DNA of 54,393 nucleotides. Origin: Chitinophaga hostae (GTDB taxonomy: Bacteria > Bacteroidota > Bacteroidia > Chitinophagales > Chitinophagaceae). The stretch lies in the NCBI RefSeq assembly GCF_018224885.1, contig NZ_JAGTXB010000032.1, positions 1 to 54,393 on the forward strand, given 5' to 3'. Positions 16,244 through 25,247 of this stretch are shown here, piece by piece. Position 1 is the first letter of the stretch, and the number at the start of each line of letters is the position of its first letter. The notes below the pieces were generated by a model. It did no database searches. It had not been told where the DNA came from and saw only the letters and a program-made list of their open reading frames with translations. The translations under genes and the position numbers were made by a program.

Positions 16244-19200
16244 CTAGAATTTAAAACCGAAAGTCACATACGGTACGGTTTCTTCTTTGGAATGACCTAC
16301 TACTGCGGTAATAATAAGCGCATTGATAGGCGCTACATAAATACCACCGCCGTATCCATCGTGCCATACATGCGATGTTTCGTTCTCCCGCCATACACGT
16401 CCTACATCGTTAAAGGCGATCAGTCCTACCCCTGCAGGCAGTACATATGTTTTCAGATCGAAGAGCTTCACGCGTATTTCTGTGTTGTTATACACATTGG
16501 CATCGCCGGCAAAACGGAAGTTGCGGTAGCCGCGCAGGTTCTGCACACCACCTACCGTAAGCGCCTGGAAGTATTCATAGTTGCCCCATAGTTTGCCACC
16601 ACCAAAACGGCTCACAATTACAAAATTAGCAGGTATGCGGAAACTCATATACAGGCTCAGGTCGGACTGCAGCTGCGTAGTGTTGTGACTGCTATTATTC
16701 AACCCAAAATTACCGGCATAGGTGGTTGTCCACAGGACGCCGCGTGTAGGAATGATCTTATTATTACGGGTATCTATAGTAGCTACTATCTTGCCGCCCG
16801 CATAGGCTTTGTTGCTGTAGATACCGGCGGAGTCCAGCCCGTTGTCTTTGAAATTAGTGATGAAACGGTTATCATTTTCCTCCTTATTAAAAGCATAATT
16901 ATTGAAAGTTGGGCCATACGCTATATTCAGGTGATTCCCGAAACTCGTTCTCAGCAACGCTTCCGCGGTATAGAAATTATACCTGGCCCGGTAGTAGGAA
17001 ATGGTTTTGTTATTGGATTTATCAAACACCGTTTCGTTGCCATAGCCAAAAAAGTTGATGGTATTATTGGGCGCTTTGGCTCTGGCAAATACTAACAGGT
17101 CTGATTTTCCAATCACATCAGTATACTCCCCTTCGTAGCGGAAGTTCCAGGCACGTGTTGCCAATGCGTGGGTGGCTGTAAACAAATGCTTGGTGGAGAA
17201 AGGCTCTCTCCTGAAAGCATGACGGGTAACAGACAGGCCTAAACCCAGCAAAACACCGTCATCGCGGTTATAACCCCCTGCCAGCAGCGGCATTGTTTTT
17301 TCGTATTGGAAAGCGCTGCGGTTGTATTTAATATTCTCCGGGTCGTTGGATAAACGGCGTTGCTCATTGCGTGTCAGCGCAAAACTATCTTTGCCGGTAC
17401 GCTGGTCGTATATGCGTATCCGTTTCCCTGCTTTTACAGTGGTGCTATCTACGTAGGTATCTGCTTCTTTGCCGCCAATAAGTCTTATACGTATAGGTGT
17501 GCCGTGATCGCCTTTTATTTCAAAACGGTCGTTTCCACCCATGCCGTACACATTTACTTCTTTGGTAACAGCCGGATCAAAAGTGCGGGAATAGATATTC
17601 TGTTGTACCACGCCCTTTTTGCTGATTTTAAACATATTCAGCGCTACGGCGCCGCCAGCCTGTTTCTCCACGGTAATCAGTTCATTCTTTTCTGTAGCGG
17701 GGATATCTACACCCTTAGCAAGGAACCGATAATATTTGAGCAAATTCTTTTCCAGGATGTTACGGCGAACAGACAAACGATGGAGCATCATTGGGCCCAC
17801 CTGCGCTTTAACGGTATCGGGAAAAGCGTTTACAGCAGCCTGCAGCACGCTGTCGGTCATCTTCTTCAAAAATTTATCCGTTTGTTTTTTCCAGTCTTTT
17901 TCATCCATCTCGTTGAGGAAAGAACGGTCGAAATAACGGGTGCTGAAGTTAAAGCCGTTGATATCCGGGATACCATCACGGAATCCCTGTATGGCCGGCA
18001 ACAGCCATGGTCTTGTTGCAGCGCGTGGTATGACACCACCGTTAATAAAAAATGCCTGATCACGGTCGCGGGGAACCGGGTAATAATAATCTTCTCCCTT
18101 ATGCGACTCCTTATACCAGCGCCACTGATCATCGTGGCGGTCAAAGTCCATAATGTACATATCAAGGATACGGGCCCGCAGCACCGACTTCTGGTCTACA
18201 TGCACGTCATTGTCGCCCCAGATCTTTGCGAGTACTTTTGGGGTGTTGTATGTTTTATCATTTTTGCCCGTCATGGGTTCTCTTTCTTCAAAGAGATACA
18301 GTTCGTTGCCATAGTCGCTGGCAAAGGCCCCTAGTGCCGTATCTGCGGGCAGGTATACAAAGGTTGGATTGGTATGTGGTACACCGGCAGCTTCGGCCAG
18401 CACGCTTACCGCCAGCGGCGCATACGGGTTGGCAGCTGAAATCTGATCCTGCACCACTTCTTTGGCGATGGTTTCCCTCAATATTTCGGGGATAGCGGCC
18501 AGTGGAAATTTCCGGAGGGAGCGCATGGAATATTCGGTACCGGTGCTGTCTTCCAGCCGGAGTGAATGTGTTTGTTTACCGCCACCGCGCTGTAATACCT
18601 TTAATCCGCCTTTGGCTGTTTTAAGGTCCAGTACCGGGAAATTCATAGGGGTTCCCCATACTTTCCGGTAATTTTCTCCCAGCAAAAATCTATGAAAGCG
18701 GCCTACATCGTTATACTGGGTATCTGCAGCCATTTTTATAAACGGCGGCAATTGTGCCGGGGTAGTATAGACCCTGCCCTGTTGCTGGATATCCTGCAGG
18801 CGGAAAAGATTATTGGTAAATACGGGGGTATTGCCGTTGCCGGCAAAGTAATACTGTACCCGCACGGTATTATCCGACATTAATTCCACCGTGCTGAAGC
18901 CATTGGCGGTAGAGGCAAATAACGACTTTGACCCTTTCTTTACGCGGTTGTGTTTTGCCCCACTGCCGCTCACCACATAGGCATTCTGGTTATCCTTTAT
19001 CAGCTGCAACGTGTGATCATGGCCGGATACAAATACTACCGGGCCATGCGGTTTCAGGGCTTCTTCCACGCCTTTCACCATCTGCTGGTATTTCGGATTG
19101 GGAATATCTTCCGGCGTACCAAATACGCCGCGGGCAATAGGATAAATAGAACCTATCACCGGCAATGGCACATATAGCCCTGGATTCAGATCTGTTAAAG

Positions 19201-19897
19201 GGAAAATATGCTGTTTGATGGTATAATAACCACCATGAATACCATAACTGCGGAAGGGATGATGGGTAGCAAAAATGATCAGCTTATTACGGTTCAATGC
19301 TACTATTTCCGATAGTTTGGTGAGTATTTCGTCGTTGTCCTTACAGTCGCAGGACGATTCCAGTCCCGGCTTCTGATAAGGGAATACCCACCATTCGCTA
19401 TCCATAATGATGAGCGTGATACTGTCCGAGATCTTCACTTCAACAGGACCGGGACAGCCTTCCTTGGGTTCAAAATGAACATTATTGAGATGCTGTGAAT
19501 CTACATATTGTTGCTGGTTACGGATAATATCCCAACCGTCAGGTTTACTTTTATTCCAGTCGTGGTTACCGGGAATAATATATCCATTTGCGTTGGTACC
19601 CCTTACCAGGTTAATCTGGTAGTCAAGAATTTCTTTGGCTGTTGGGAACCGGGGGCTGGAGGAGTCGGGTAACCCTTTCGGGTATACGTTGTCGCCCAGG
19701 AACAGGATGGTGTTACGGGCATCCTGCAGGTCGAATGTCTTCCGTACGGCGTCTACCACGGCGTTTTGCCCGTTGGCGTGCAGTTCTCCGGCGTCGCCAA
19801 TGAGAATAATACGTTTTACTACATCAGGGGTTTGGGCATAGCCATGGTGGTAACCCAATAGTGTGACTACTATAAAGATGATGGCTGATCTGATCAT
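16244..19897 (-). CDS. Metallophosphoesterase / kinase-like / outer-membrane beta-barrel fusion
   Basis: 1217 residues with a signal peptide. Domain 1 (about 25-380) is a calcineurin-type phosphoesterase: LIGDAGE, FLGDNVYPKG, IPGNHDW, FATHHPF, VSGHDHTLQL supply the metal ligands. Domain 2 (about 400-760) has DMYIMDFDRHDDQW (near residue 584) and PVPRDRDQAFF (near 608); a DRH plus RDRD pairing recalls CotH/HipA/Fam20-type kinase folds (my inference). Domain 3 (about 880-1217) is a BamA/TamA-like barrel, ending in YVTFGFKF with a C-terminal Phe as outer-membrane proteins require. The product should be an outer-membrane protein with catalytic domains in the periplasm or outside. Its start overlaps the upstream lipoprotein stop by 4 bases, so the two are translationally coupled. 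Confidence 0.85.
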   Translation of the reverse strand: MIRSAIIFIVVTLLGYHHGYAQTPDVVKRIILIGDAGELHANGQNAVVDAVRKTFDLQDARNTILFLGDNVYPKGLPDSSSPRFPTAKEILDYQINLVRGTNANGYIIPGNHDWNKSKPDGWDIIRNQQQYVDSQHLNNVHFEPKEGCPGPVEVKISDSITLIIMDSEWWVFPYQKPGLESSCDCKDNDEILTKLSEIVALNRNKLIIFATHHPFRSYGIHGGYYTIKQHIFPLTDLNPGLYVPLPVIGSIYPIARGVFGTPEDIPNPKYQQMVKGVEEALKPHGPVVFVSGHDHTLQLIKDNQNAYVVSGSGAKHNRVKKGSKSLFASTANGFSTVELMSDNTVRVQYYFAGNGNTPVFTNNLFRLQDIQQQGRVYTTPAQLPPFIKMAADTQYNDVGRFHRFLLGENYRKVWGTPMNFPVLDLKTAKGGLKVLQRGGGKQTHSLRLEDSTGTEYSMRSLRKFPLAAIPEILRETIAKEVVQDQISAANPYAPLAVSVLAEAAGVPHTNPTFVYLPADTALGAFASDYGNELYLFEEREPMTGKNDKTYNTPKVLAKIWGDNDVHVDQKSVLRARILDMYIMDFDRHDDQWRWYKESHKGEDYYYPVPRDRDQAFFINGGVIPRAATRPWLLPAIQGFRDGIPDINGFNFSTRYFDRSFLNEMDEKDWKKQTDKFLKKMTDSVLQAAVNAFPDTVKAQVGPMMLHRLSVRRNILEKNLLKYYRFLAKGVDIPATEKNELITVEKQAGGAVALNMFKISKKGVVQQNIYSRTFDPAVTKEVNVYGMGGNDRFEIKGDHGTPIRIRLIGGKEADTYVDSTTVKAGKRIRIYDQRTGKDSFALTRNEQRRLSNDPENIKYNRSAFQYEKTMPLLAGGYNRDDGVLLGLGLSVTRHAFRREPFSTKHLFTATHALATRAWNFRYEGEYTDVIGKSDLLVFARAKAPNNTINFFGYGNETVFDKSNNKTISYYRARYNFYTAEALLRTSFGNHLNIAYGPTFNNYAFNKEENDNRFITNFKDNGLDSAGIYSNKAYAGGKIVATIDTRNNKIIPTRGVLWTTTYAGNFGLNNSSHNTTQLQSDLSLYMSFRIPANFVIVSRFGGGKLWGNYEYFQALTVGGVQNLRGYRNFRFAGDANVYNNTEIRVKLFDLKTYVLPAGVGLIAFNDVGRVWRENETSHVWHDGYGGGIYVAPINALIITAVVGHSKEETVPYVTFGFKF

Positions 19898-20745
19898 TTG
19901 GACTTGTAAGTGAATTTAAGAATAGCGGCGGTGCCGTCGTAACCGCCTTCGTTAGAAATAAACATATCCCCGTTGGGCGCAAAAGCAATTCCTTCCGGCT
20001 GTAAAAATAAGCGATGTTTCAGGTTATAAGCTTCCTGTACATGTCCCTGCAGGTCGGTGATGACCAGCAAACCGTTTACAGAAGCCACAATGTATAATCT
20101 TTTTTCCACAGGGTGAATAGCGGCGGCAGAAGGTTTAAAGAAACGCATGTCTGAGCCGGCCAGTTTGGCTATTTCCCGGTTATCGAACCGGTAAATGGCC
20201 GTGGTATCAAACGATTTGGTGGCCAGATCAAAGCGATAGGCGCTGGTAACCCCCAGCTTTTTGTCGTCTTCACAGTTCTTGCAGATCATCACGATACCGT
20301 TCTTCTTGGGGTCGTAGTAAGTGGTTTCAAACTCGCGTTTCCCCTGTTTGACCATTTTGTAGTGGTCGCTGTAAACGCTGTCAGTAAATAATCCATGTAC
20401 ATGGAACAATGAGCCGTTGCTTTTCAGCACAAACCAGCCACTGTCGGTATGGCAAATATCCTCGTAGTCACCGTCTTTCGCGAATTTATAATGCGGATAG
20501 GGGCTGGTTGCGGCCACATCTACCTGGTAGATCCGTCCTTGCTCATCGTTGATGGCCATAATTTTATGTTCATCGGGAAACAGCTCTATACCGGAGATCT
20601 CCTGCATGGATTCCCGTAACCGGTAGCGTACAGGCTCTTTCAGATCATAGCCTGCCGGAGAGGCGTATACTTTTTGTTCCCTGTCGCCGAAAGCATTACA
20701 TGACAGTAAGAAGAGGAGAAATATTAACCCGATACGGACATCCAT
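19894..20745 (-). CDS. SdiA-regulated-like lipoprotein (beta-propeller)
   Basis: 283 residues. A lipoprotein signal ends in LLSC with Cys16 as the lipidation site. The rest resembles the SdiA-regulated family, a calcium-binding six-bladed propeller-like fold: ISGIELFPDEHKIMAINDEQGRIYQVD and YEDICHTDSGWFVLKSNGSLF are typical blade strands, and the C-terminus carries another blade (PEGIAFAPNGDMFISNEGG). It is likely an envelope protein. The stop overlaps the start of the phosphoesterase-barrel gene (ATGA, 19894-19897), which suggests a two-gene unit and perhaps a physical partnership. Confidence 0.8.
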   Translation of the reverse strand: MDVRIGLIFLLFLLSCNAFGDREQKVYASPAGYDLKEPVRYRLRESMQEISGIELFPDEHKIMAINDEQGRIYQVDVAATSPYPHYKFAKDGDYEDICHTDSGWFVLKSNGSLFHVHGLFTDSVYSDHYKMVKQGKREFETTYYDPKKNGIVMICKNCEDDKKLGVTSAYRFDLATKSFDTTAIYRFDNREIAKLAGSDMRFFKPSAAAIHPVEKRLYIVASVNGLLVITDLQGHVQEAYNLKHRLFLQPEGIAFAPNGDMFISNEGGYDGTAAILKFTYKSK

Positions 20746-20798
20746 AGTGTAACTTTATAGCATAAATTTAACTCAAAAATGCAGTAACTTCCGTGAAG

Positions 20799-20913
20799 AA
20801 TTACGAATTACAAATTATGAATTACTTATTTGTACGGGGATTGCAAACACGGAAAACAGTCTTTCCGGATATCTCCACACAAATACGTAATTCATAATTC
20901 GTAATTCGTAATT
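20799..20913. repeat. Long inverted repeat, ATTACGAATT family (E)
   Basis: Arms 20799-20833 and 20879-20913 (35 bases, 2 mismatches) surround a 45-base centre. It lies in a divergent gap, 19 bases before the HD/Pycsar start codon and 53 bases from the lipoprotein start. No TAnnTTTG promoter is obvious next to it, so the repeat occupies most of the promoter region. Confidence 0.85.
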
Positions 20914-20932
20914 TTAATTCAATACTACCAAT

Positions 20933-22168
20933 ATGCAAAACAGCACAATTATAGATGCAGCCCGGGATTATGTACTAGCCCAGTATCAGCAACACCCGAA
21001 CCCTAACCTGGTATATCACAATCTGGTTCATACACAGCAGGTAGTACAGGCAGCTGCGCAAATTGCGGCCCATTACCGTTTGCAGGATGATGAACTGGTG
21101 GCCGTTTATGTGGCTGCCTGGTTTCACGATGCCGGTTATTTATTGGGAGAAGGCAAGGCTCATGAGGAAAATGGCGCCAAAGAAGCCCTGGTATTTCTAC
21201 AGCAACAACAGGCGCCGGAAAATGTTCAATCTATGGTGCAGGGAGCTATTATGGCCACCAAAATGCCCCAGTCGCCCCAAACCCTGGTAGAACAGATCGT
21301 TTGCGATGCCGACCTCTCCCACCTGGGATCAAAAGAATTTTCAGACCGTAATAAATTGCTCCGTAAAGAGCTGGAGTTGGTCTATCAGATGGAGATTCCC
21401 GCCGTCAAATGGCTGACCAACAACGTTGCCTTTTTAACAACACATCACTACTGGACGGACTACGCCCAAACACTGTTCAAGCAACAAAAAGAGGAAAATC
21501 TCGCCAAACTGCAGAAGAAGCTGGAGAAAAAATCGGCCGATGCTGCAGAAGAAACCAGCATCGTTCCCGGCAGTACAGAAGCTCCGAAAAGCGCTGCTGA
21601 AAAAGTGAAAAAGGAAAAACTGAAAGACAAGAAAGCAGAACGGGGGGTGGAAACCATGTTCAGAACCACTTCTACCAATCATATCCGGCTCAGCTCTATG
21701 GCCGACAGCAAAGCACATATCATGATTTCCGTAAACTCCATTATCATCTCGGTGATATTGAGTGTGCTGGTAAGAAGACTGGAAGACTATCCCAACATGG
21801 TTATTCCTTCCATCATATTTCTTACCACGGCAGTGCTAACGGTTATCTTCTCCGTATTAGCCACCCGTCCTAATGTTACGAGTGGCGTGTTTACCAAAAC
21901 AGATATTGAGAAGAAAGACGCTAACCTGCTGTTTTTTGGCAACTTCTATAAAATGCACCTGGAAGAATACCAATGGGGAATGAAACAGATGATGAATGAT
22001 GCCGACTTCCTGTACAGCAGCATGACCAGGGATATTTACTATCTCGGTGTGGTGCTCGGGCATAAGTACAAACTGCTGCGTATTTCCTATAATATCTTCA
22101 TGTTTGGTCTCATTATATCTGTACTCTCCTTTTTGATTGCAGCTATTTTCTTTCCGGTAAAAGCATAA
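20933..22168 (+). CDS. HD phosphohydrolase fused to a Pycsar-effector-like membrane domain
   Basis: 411 residues. An HD domain (about 1-185) has His33, the H65-D66 pair in AAWFHDAGY, and Asp in CDADLSH near 125. A charged helical linker (185-245) rich in Lys and Glu follows. The C-terminal part has three membrane segments (about 262-280, 289-310, 386-408) and the layout of the Pycsar-effector-like/DUF5706 family. In that family, a cyclic nucleotide made by a phage-triggered cyclase opens the membrane effector. No PycC-type cyclase is nearby, and the HD domain suggests hydrolysis of a nucleotide signal instead. It heads a five-gene run; ppk1 starts 6 bases after it. It could be housekeeping rather than defence. 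Confidence 0.82.
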   Translation: MQNSTIIDAARDYVLAQYQQHPNPNLVYHNLVHTQQVVQAAAQIAAHYRLQDDELVAVYVAAWFHDAGYLLGEGKAHEENGAKEALVFLQQQQAPENVQSMVQGAIMATKMPQSPQTLVEQIVCDADLSHLGSKEFSDRNKLLRKELELVYQMEIPAVKWLTNNVAFLTTHHYWTDYAQTLFKQQKEENLAKLQKKLEKKSADAAEETSIVPGSTEAPKSAAEKVKKEKLKDKKAERGVETMFRTTSTNHIRLSSMADSKAHIMISVNSIIISVILSVLVRRLEDYPNMVIPSIIFLTTAVLTVIFSVLATRPNVTSGVFTKTDIEKKDANLLFFGNFYKMHLEEYQWGMKQMMNDADFLYSSMTRDIYYLGVVLGHKYKLLRISYNIFMFGLIISVLSFLIAAIFFPVKA

Positions 22169-22174
22169 TGATTC

Positions 22175-24166
22175 ATGAGTGTTCCTTTATATAACCGCGA
22201 TCTCAGCTGGTTATCCTTTAATTACCGGGTATTACTAATGGCGGCCGACCAACAGGCACCACTATACGAACGCATTAAGTTCCTGTCTATTTTTTCTTCC
22301 AACCTGGATGAATTTTTCCGGGTAAGAATGCCCGCCATACTGGCTATTAACAAAGTGCTCGAAACAGACCCTGATGCCGGCGAAAATGAATCTATCAGCA
22401 GCGAAACATTAACCGATGTGTTGCAGGAAATAAACCGGCAGCAACAGGAATATGGCCGGATATTTACGGGCAGCGTACTGCCGGCACTGTTAGCTCAAGG
22501 TGTACAATTGTATTATAACCAACCCTTGCTGACAGCTCATCATGCGTTTACCAAAAATTATTTTCTCACCACAATACTGGCTTACCTGCAACCGGTATGG
22601 CTAACCGGGCATCAGAAAAACCTGTTCCTGGAAAACAATGCGCTGTACCTGGCGATTACGCTTATTCCACGTAACAACAACGATATCCGGGAATATGCGA
22701 TCATCAATATCCCGGCAGCCTTACCGCGTTTTCTGCAACTGCCGGCGGTTGACGGTGTTCACTACATTGCTTTCACTGACGACATTATCCGCACACACCT
22801 CGCATATATTTTTCCCGACCATACTGTGGACAGCTCTTACAGCGTTAAGCTTACCCGCAACGCGGATATGGATATGGATGAAATAAAAGGAGATATACTG
22901 GAAGAAGTAGAAACGTTGATCCGTAAACGTGAGCTAGGTGTACCTACCCGCTTTCTTTACGATGGCAGCATTCCTTTGCCCTTACTGCATTTCCTCGCAC
23001 AGCAATTTGACATACGTGAAGACGAACTGGTAATGGGTGGACGCTATCATAACCTGAAAGATCTGGCTGGCTTACCACAGCCTCCGGGTTTGACAAATGT
23101 GGACTACCCAAGAGTAACTCCTGCAGAAGATAAAGCCATTGCGGCCACCGATCGCCTGCTGGACCTGGTATTGCAACAGGACCTGCTGATCCATTTACCT
23201 TATCAGCGATACGACTATGTACTGCGCTTTTTTAATGAAGCAGCCGCAGATCCAGATGTAGCAGAGATATACGTTACACTATACAGGATTGCTTCCGGCT
23301 CCCAGATAGCACAGGCGTTGATCAGCGCGGCCAGGAATGGCAAAAAAGTAACCGTGTTTGTAGAACTGAAAGCACGTTTTGATGAAGCCAATAATATCCG
23401 CTGGGCAAAGAAAATGAAAGATGCAGGCGTGAAACTCATCTATAGTATTCCGGGAATGAAAGTGCACGCTAAAACCGCACTGGTAAAGCGCAACCGGGGT
23501 TATCAATGGGATTATTGCGGCCTTATTGCCACCGGTAATTTTAATGAAAGTACCGCCCGCTTTTATACTGACCATGTATTGTTTACCGCCCATACAGGTA
23601 TTACCAGGGAGATGGAATTGCTCTTCCTCTATCTGCAAAGCAGGGAACAACCGGTCTCCTATCAATTTTTGCAGTTCGAACATTTGCTGGTAGCCCAGTT
23701 CAATATGACGCAACGATTTACCGGGCTGATAGACCGGGAAATCAGGCATGCCAAAGAAGGTAAACCTGCCCGCATCATCATCAAAATAAATAACCTGCAG
23801 GAAAGAGGAATGATAGGCAAACTGTATGAAGCCAGCGAAGCAGGTGTATCCATAGACCTGGTTGTGCGCAGCATCAACTGCCTGGCACCGGGTATTCCTG
23901 AAAGCCGCAACATCCGTATAGTAAGGATAGTAGACCGCTACCTTGAGCATGCCCGCGTATTCATCTTCCATAACAATAACCAGGAAGAAGTATACATGGG
24001 CTCCGCTGACTGGATGAACCGTAACCTCCACCGGCGCATAGAAGTATGTGTACCGGTGTATGTACCTGCCTTGCAGCAACAGCTGAAAGATATTCTCCAG
24101 CTGCAGCTGAAAAACAGTACTACCGCCCAGCAGGCCATACAAACATATGTGCAAAATATAGTGTAA
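22175..24166 (+). CDS. ppk1: Polyphosphate kinase 1
   Basis: 663 residues. Reversibly transfers the terminal phosphate of ATP to polyphosphate. N-terminal YNRDLSWLSFN and LYERIKFLSIFSSNLDEFFRVRM blocks are standard. The autophosphorylated histidine is H431 in GMKVHAKTALVKR, and the second active-site histidine H592 is in YLEHARVFIF, followed by YMGSADWMNRNLHRRIEV. Length is within the family range (about 660-700). It begins 6 bases after the HD/Pycsar-like gene, so the two are almost certainly cotranscribed. That links polyphosphate to a nucleotide-signal hydrolase or membrane effector. Confidence 0.97.
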   Translation: MSVPLYNRDLSWLSFNYRVLLMAADQQAPLYERIKFLSIFSSNLDEFFRVRMPAILAINKVLETDPDAGENESISSETLTDVLQEINRQQQEYGRIFTGSVLPALLAQGVQLYYNQPLLTAHHAFTKNYFLTTILAYLQPVWLTGHQKNLFLENNALYLAITLIPRNNNDIREYAIINIPAALPRFLQLPAVDGVHYIAFTDDIIRTHLAYIFPDHTVDSSYSVKLTRNADMDMDEIKGDILEEVETLIRKRELGVPTRFLYDGSIPLPLLHFLAQQFDIREDELVMGGRYHNLKDLAGLPQPPGLTNVDYPRVTPAEDKAIAATDRLLDLVLQQDLLIHLPYQRYDYVLRFFNEAAADPDVAEIYVTLYRIASGSQIAQALISAARNGKKVTVFVELKARFDEANNIRWAKKMKDAGVKLIYSIPGMKVHAKTALVKRNRGYQWDYCGLIATGNFNESTARFYTDHVLFTAHTGITREMELLFLYLQSREQPVSYQFLQFEHLLVAQFNMTQRFTGLIDREIRHAKEGKPARIIIKINNLQERGMIGKLYEASEAGVSIDLVVRSINCLAPGIPESRNIRIVRIVDRYLEHARVFIFHNNNQEEVYMGSADWMNRNLHRRIEVCVPVYVPALQQQLKDILQLQLKNSTTAQQAIQTYVQNIV

Positions 24167-24194
24167 ATTAGATATTCTGATTTAATCGTTTTTT

Positions 24195-24698
24195 ATGAAG
24201 AAGTACGTTTGGACGTTGTTATTGAGTATTGCCTTTGCGATCCCGGCCACACAGGCGCAAACACATGACCTGGAACATATTTACAACCCGGCCGCTGATA
24301 CCAGGGCCGATATAGCTGCCGCTGAAAAACAGGCTGCCAAAGAAAACAAACATGTGCTGCTGCAGATCGGTGGTAACTGGTGTATCTGGTGTAAAAGGCT
24401 GTATAAATTTATGGAAGATGATGCAGCACTGAAAGCAGCGTTGAACAACAACTATGTGGTATATCATCTGAACTACAGTAAAGAAAATAAAAATCTGCCT
24501 ATCCTGAAAGAGCTGGGATTTCCACAGCGCTTTGGTTTCCCGGTGCTGGTAATACTTGATGCAAAAGGCAACCGGTTACATACACAGAACTCCGGCCTGC
24601 TGGAATCAGCAGATTCATATGATAAGAAAAAAGTGGAGGAGTTCCTGAAACAATGGTCACCAGCAGCGTTGCAGCCTTCCCATTACACCAACGAATAA
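24195..24698 (+). CDS. Exported thioredoxin-family protein
   Basis: 167 residues. A signal peptide ends at TQAQ (about residue 22), then a thioredoxin fold with the redox motif WCIWC (C63, C66). The rest matches the thioredoxin_7-like group: FGFPVLVILDAKGNRLHTQNSG with the cis-proline segment. It likely acts in the periplasm on disulfides or as a dithiol reductase. It sits 28 bases after ppk1 and 1 base before the DUF4442 gene. Confidence 0.85.
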   Translation: MKKYVWTLLLSIAFAIPATQAQTHDLEHIYNPAADTRADIAAAEKQAAKENKHVLLQIGGNWCIWCKRLYKFMEDDAALKAALNNNYVVYHLNYSKENKNLPILKELGFPQRFGFPVLVILDAKGNRLHTQNSGLLESADSYDKKKVEEFLKQWSPAALQPSHYTNE

Positions 24699-24699
24699 C

Positions 24700-25215
24700 A
24701 TGGTCATGAATAACGGCATTACCACTTTTAACACGGATGCTGTGCAATCTTTTCAAAAGTTTGCACAGCATCCGTTTAAGTTTTCGGCCTATTTGTTCTG
24801 GAAATTGCCGGCAGCATGGCTTTCAGGGGTGAGACTCCAATCGCTGGAAACAGATACCTGTGTTACCTCGGTACCTTTCCGCTGGTTATCACAAAACCCT
24901 TTCCGCTCTACCTACTTCGCCTGCCTGGCTATGGCTGCAGAACTCAGTACGGGCCTGCCCGCCATGATGTATGTACGCAGCGCACCGCGGCGTGTATCCA
25001 TGCTCGTTACCGGTATGGAAGCTACATTTGTTAAAAAGGCTACCGGCCGCACCTTGTTTACCTGTTCAGAGCTGCCGCTGCTAAGGGCTGCCATTGAAAG
25101 GGCGCTCAACGATGCAACGGCAGAAACCATTACCCTCCACAGTGAAGGCAGGGATAAAGACGGCATATTAATTGCCTCCTTTGCGATCACCTGGTCGTTT
25201 AAAAGTAAATCCTAA
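24700..25215 (+). CDS. DUF4442 hotdog-fold protein (thioesterase-like)
   Basis: 171 residues. The pattern LSQNPFRSTYFACLAMAAELSTGLPAMM, followed by VTGMEATFVKKATGRTLFTC and ITLHSEGRDKDGILIASFAITWSFK, matches DUF4442, related to hotdog acyl-CoA thioesterases. Neither the catalytic residue nor the substrate can be set from here. The ATG at 24700 is used; ATG at 24706 is an alternative two codons later. The start is directly after the thioredoxin stop codon, so the two are translationally linked. Confidence 0.8.
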   Translation: MVMNNGITTFNTDAVQSFQKFAQHPFKFSAYLFWKLPAAWLSGVRLQSLETDTCVTSVPFRWLSQNPFRSTYFACLAMAAELSTGLPAMMYVRSAPRRVSMLVTGMEATFVKKATGRTLFTCSELPLLRAAIERALNDATAETITLHSEGRDKDGILIASFAITWSFKSKS

Positions 25216-25247
25216 AATGGTGAACCCGTTCACCCAAAAACATCGAT

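Noticed and set aside
17360..18334. 324-residue plus-strand open frame
   Set aside because: Lies fully inside the 1217-residue phosphoesterase gene on the other strand, whose motifs are clear.
20933..22168. Complete Pycsar phage-defence system
   Set aside because: No PycC cyclase or other defence gene is adjacent, and the neighbour is ppk1. Only the effector-like domain is supported.
23279..24154. 291-residue minus-strand open frame
   Set aside because: Shadow of ppk1; no domain.
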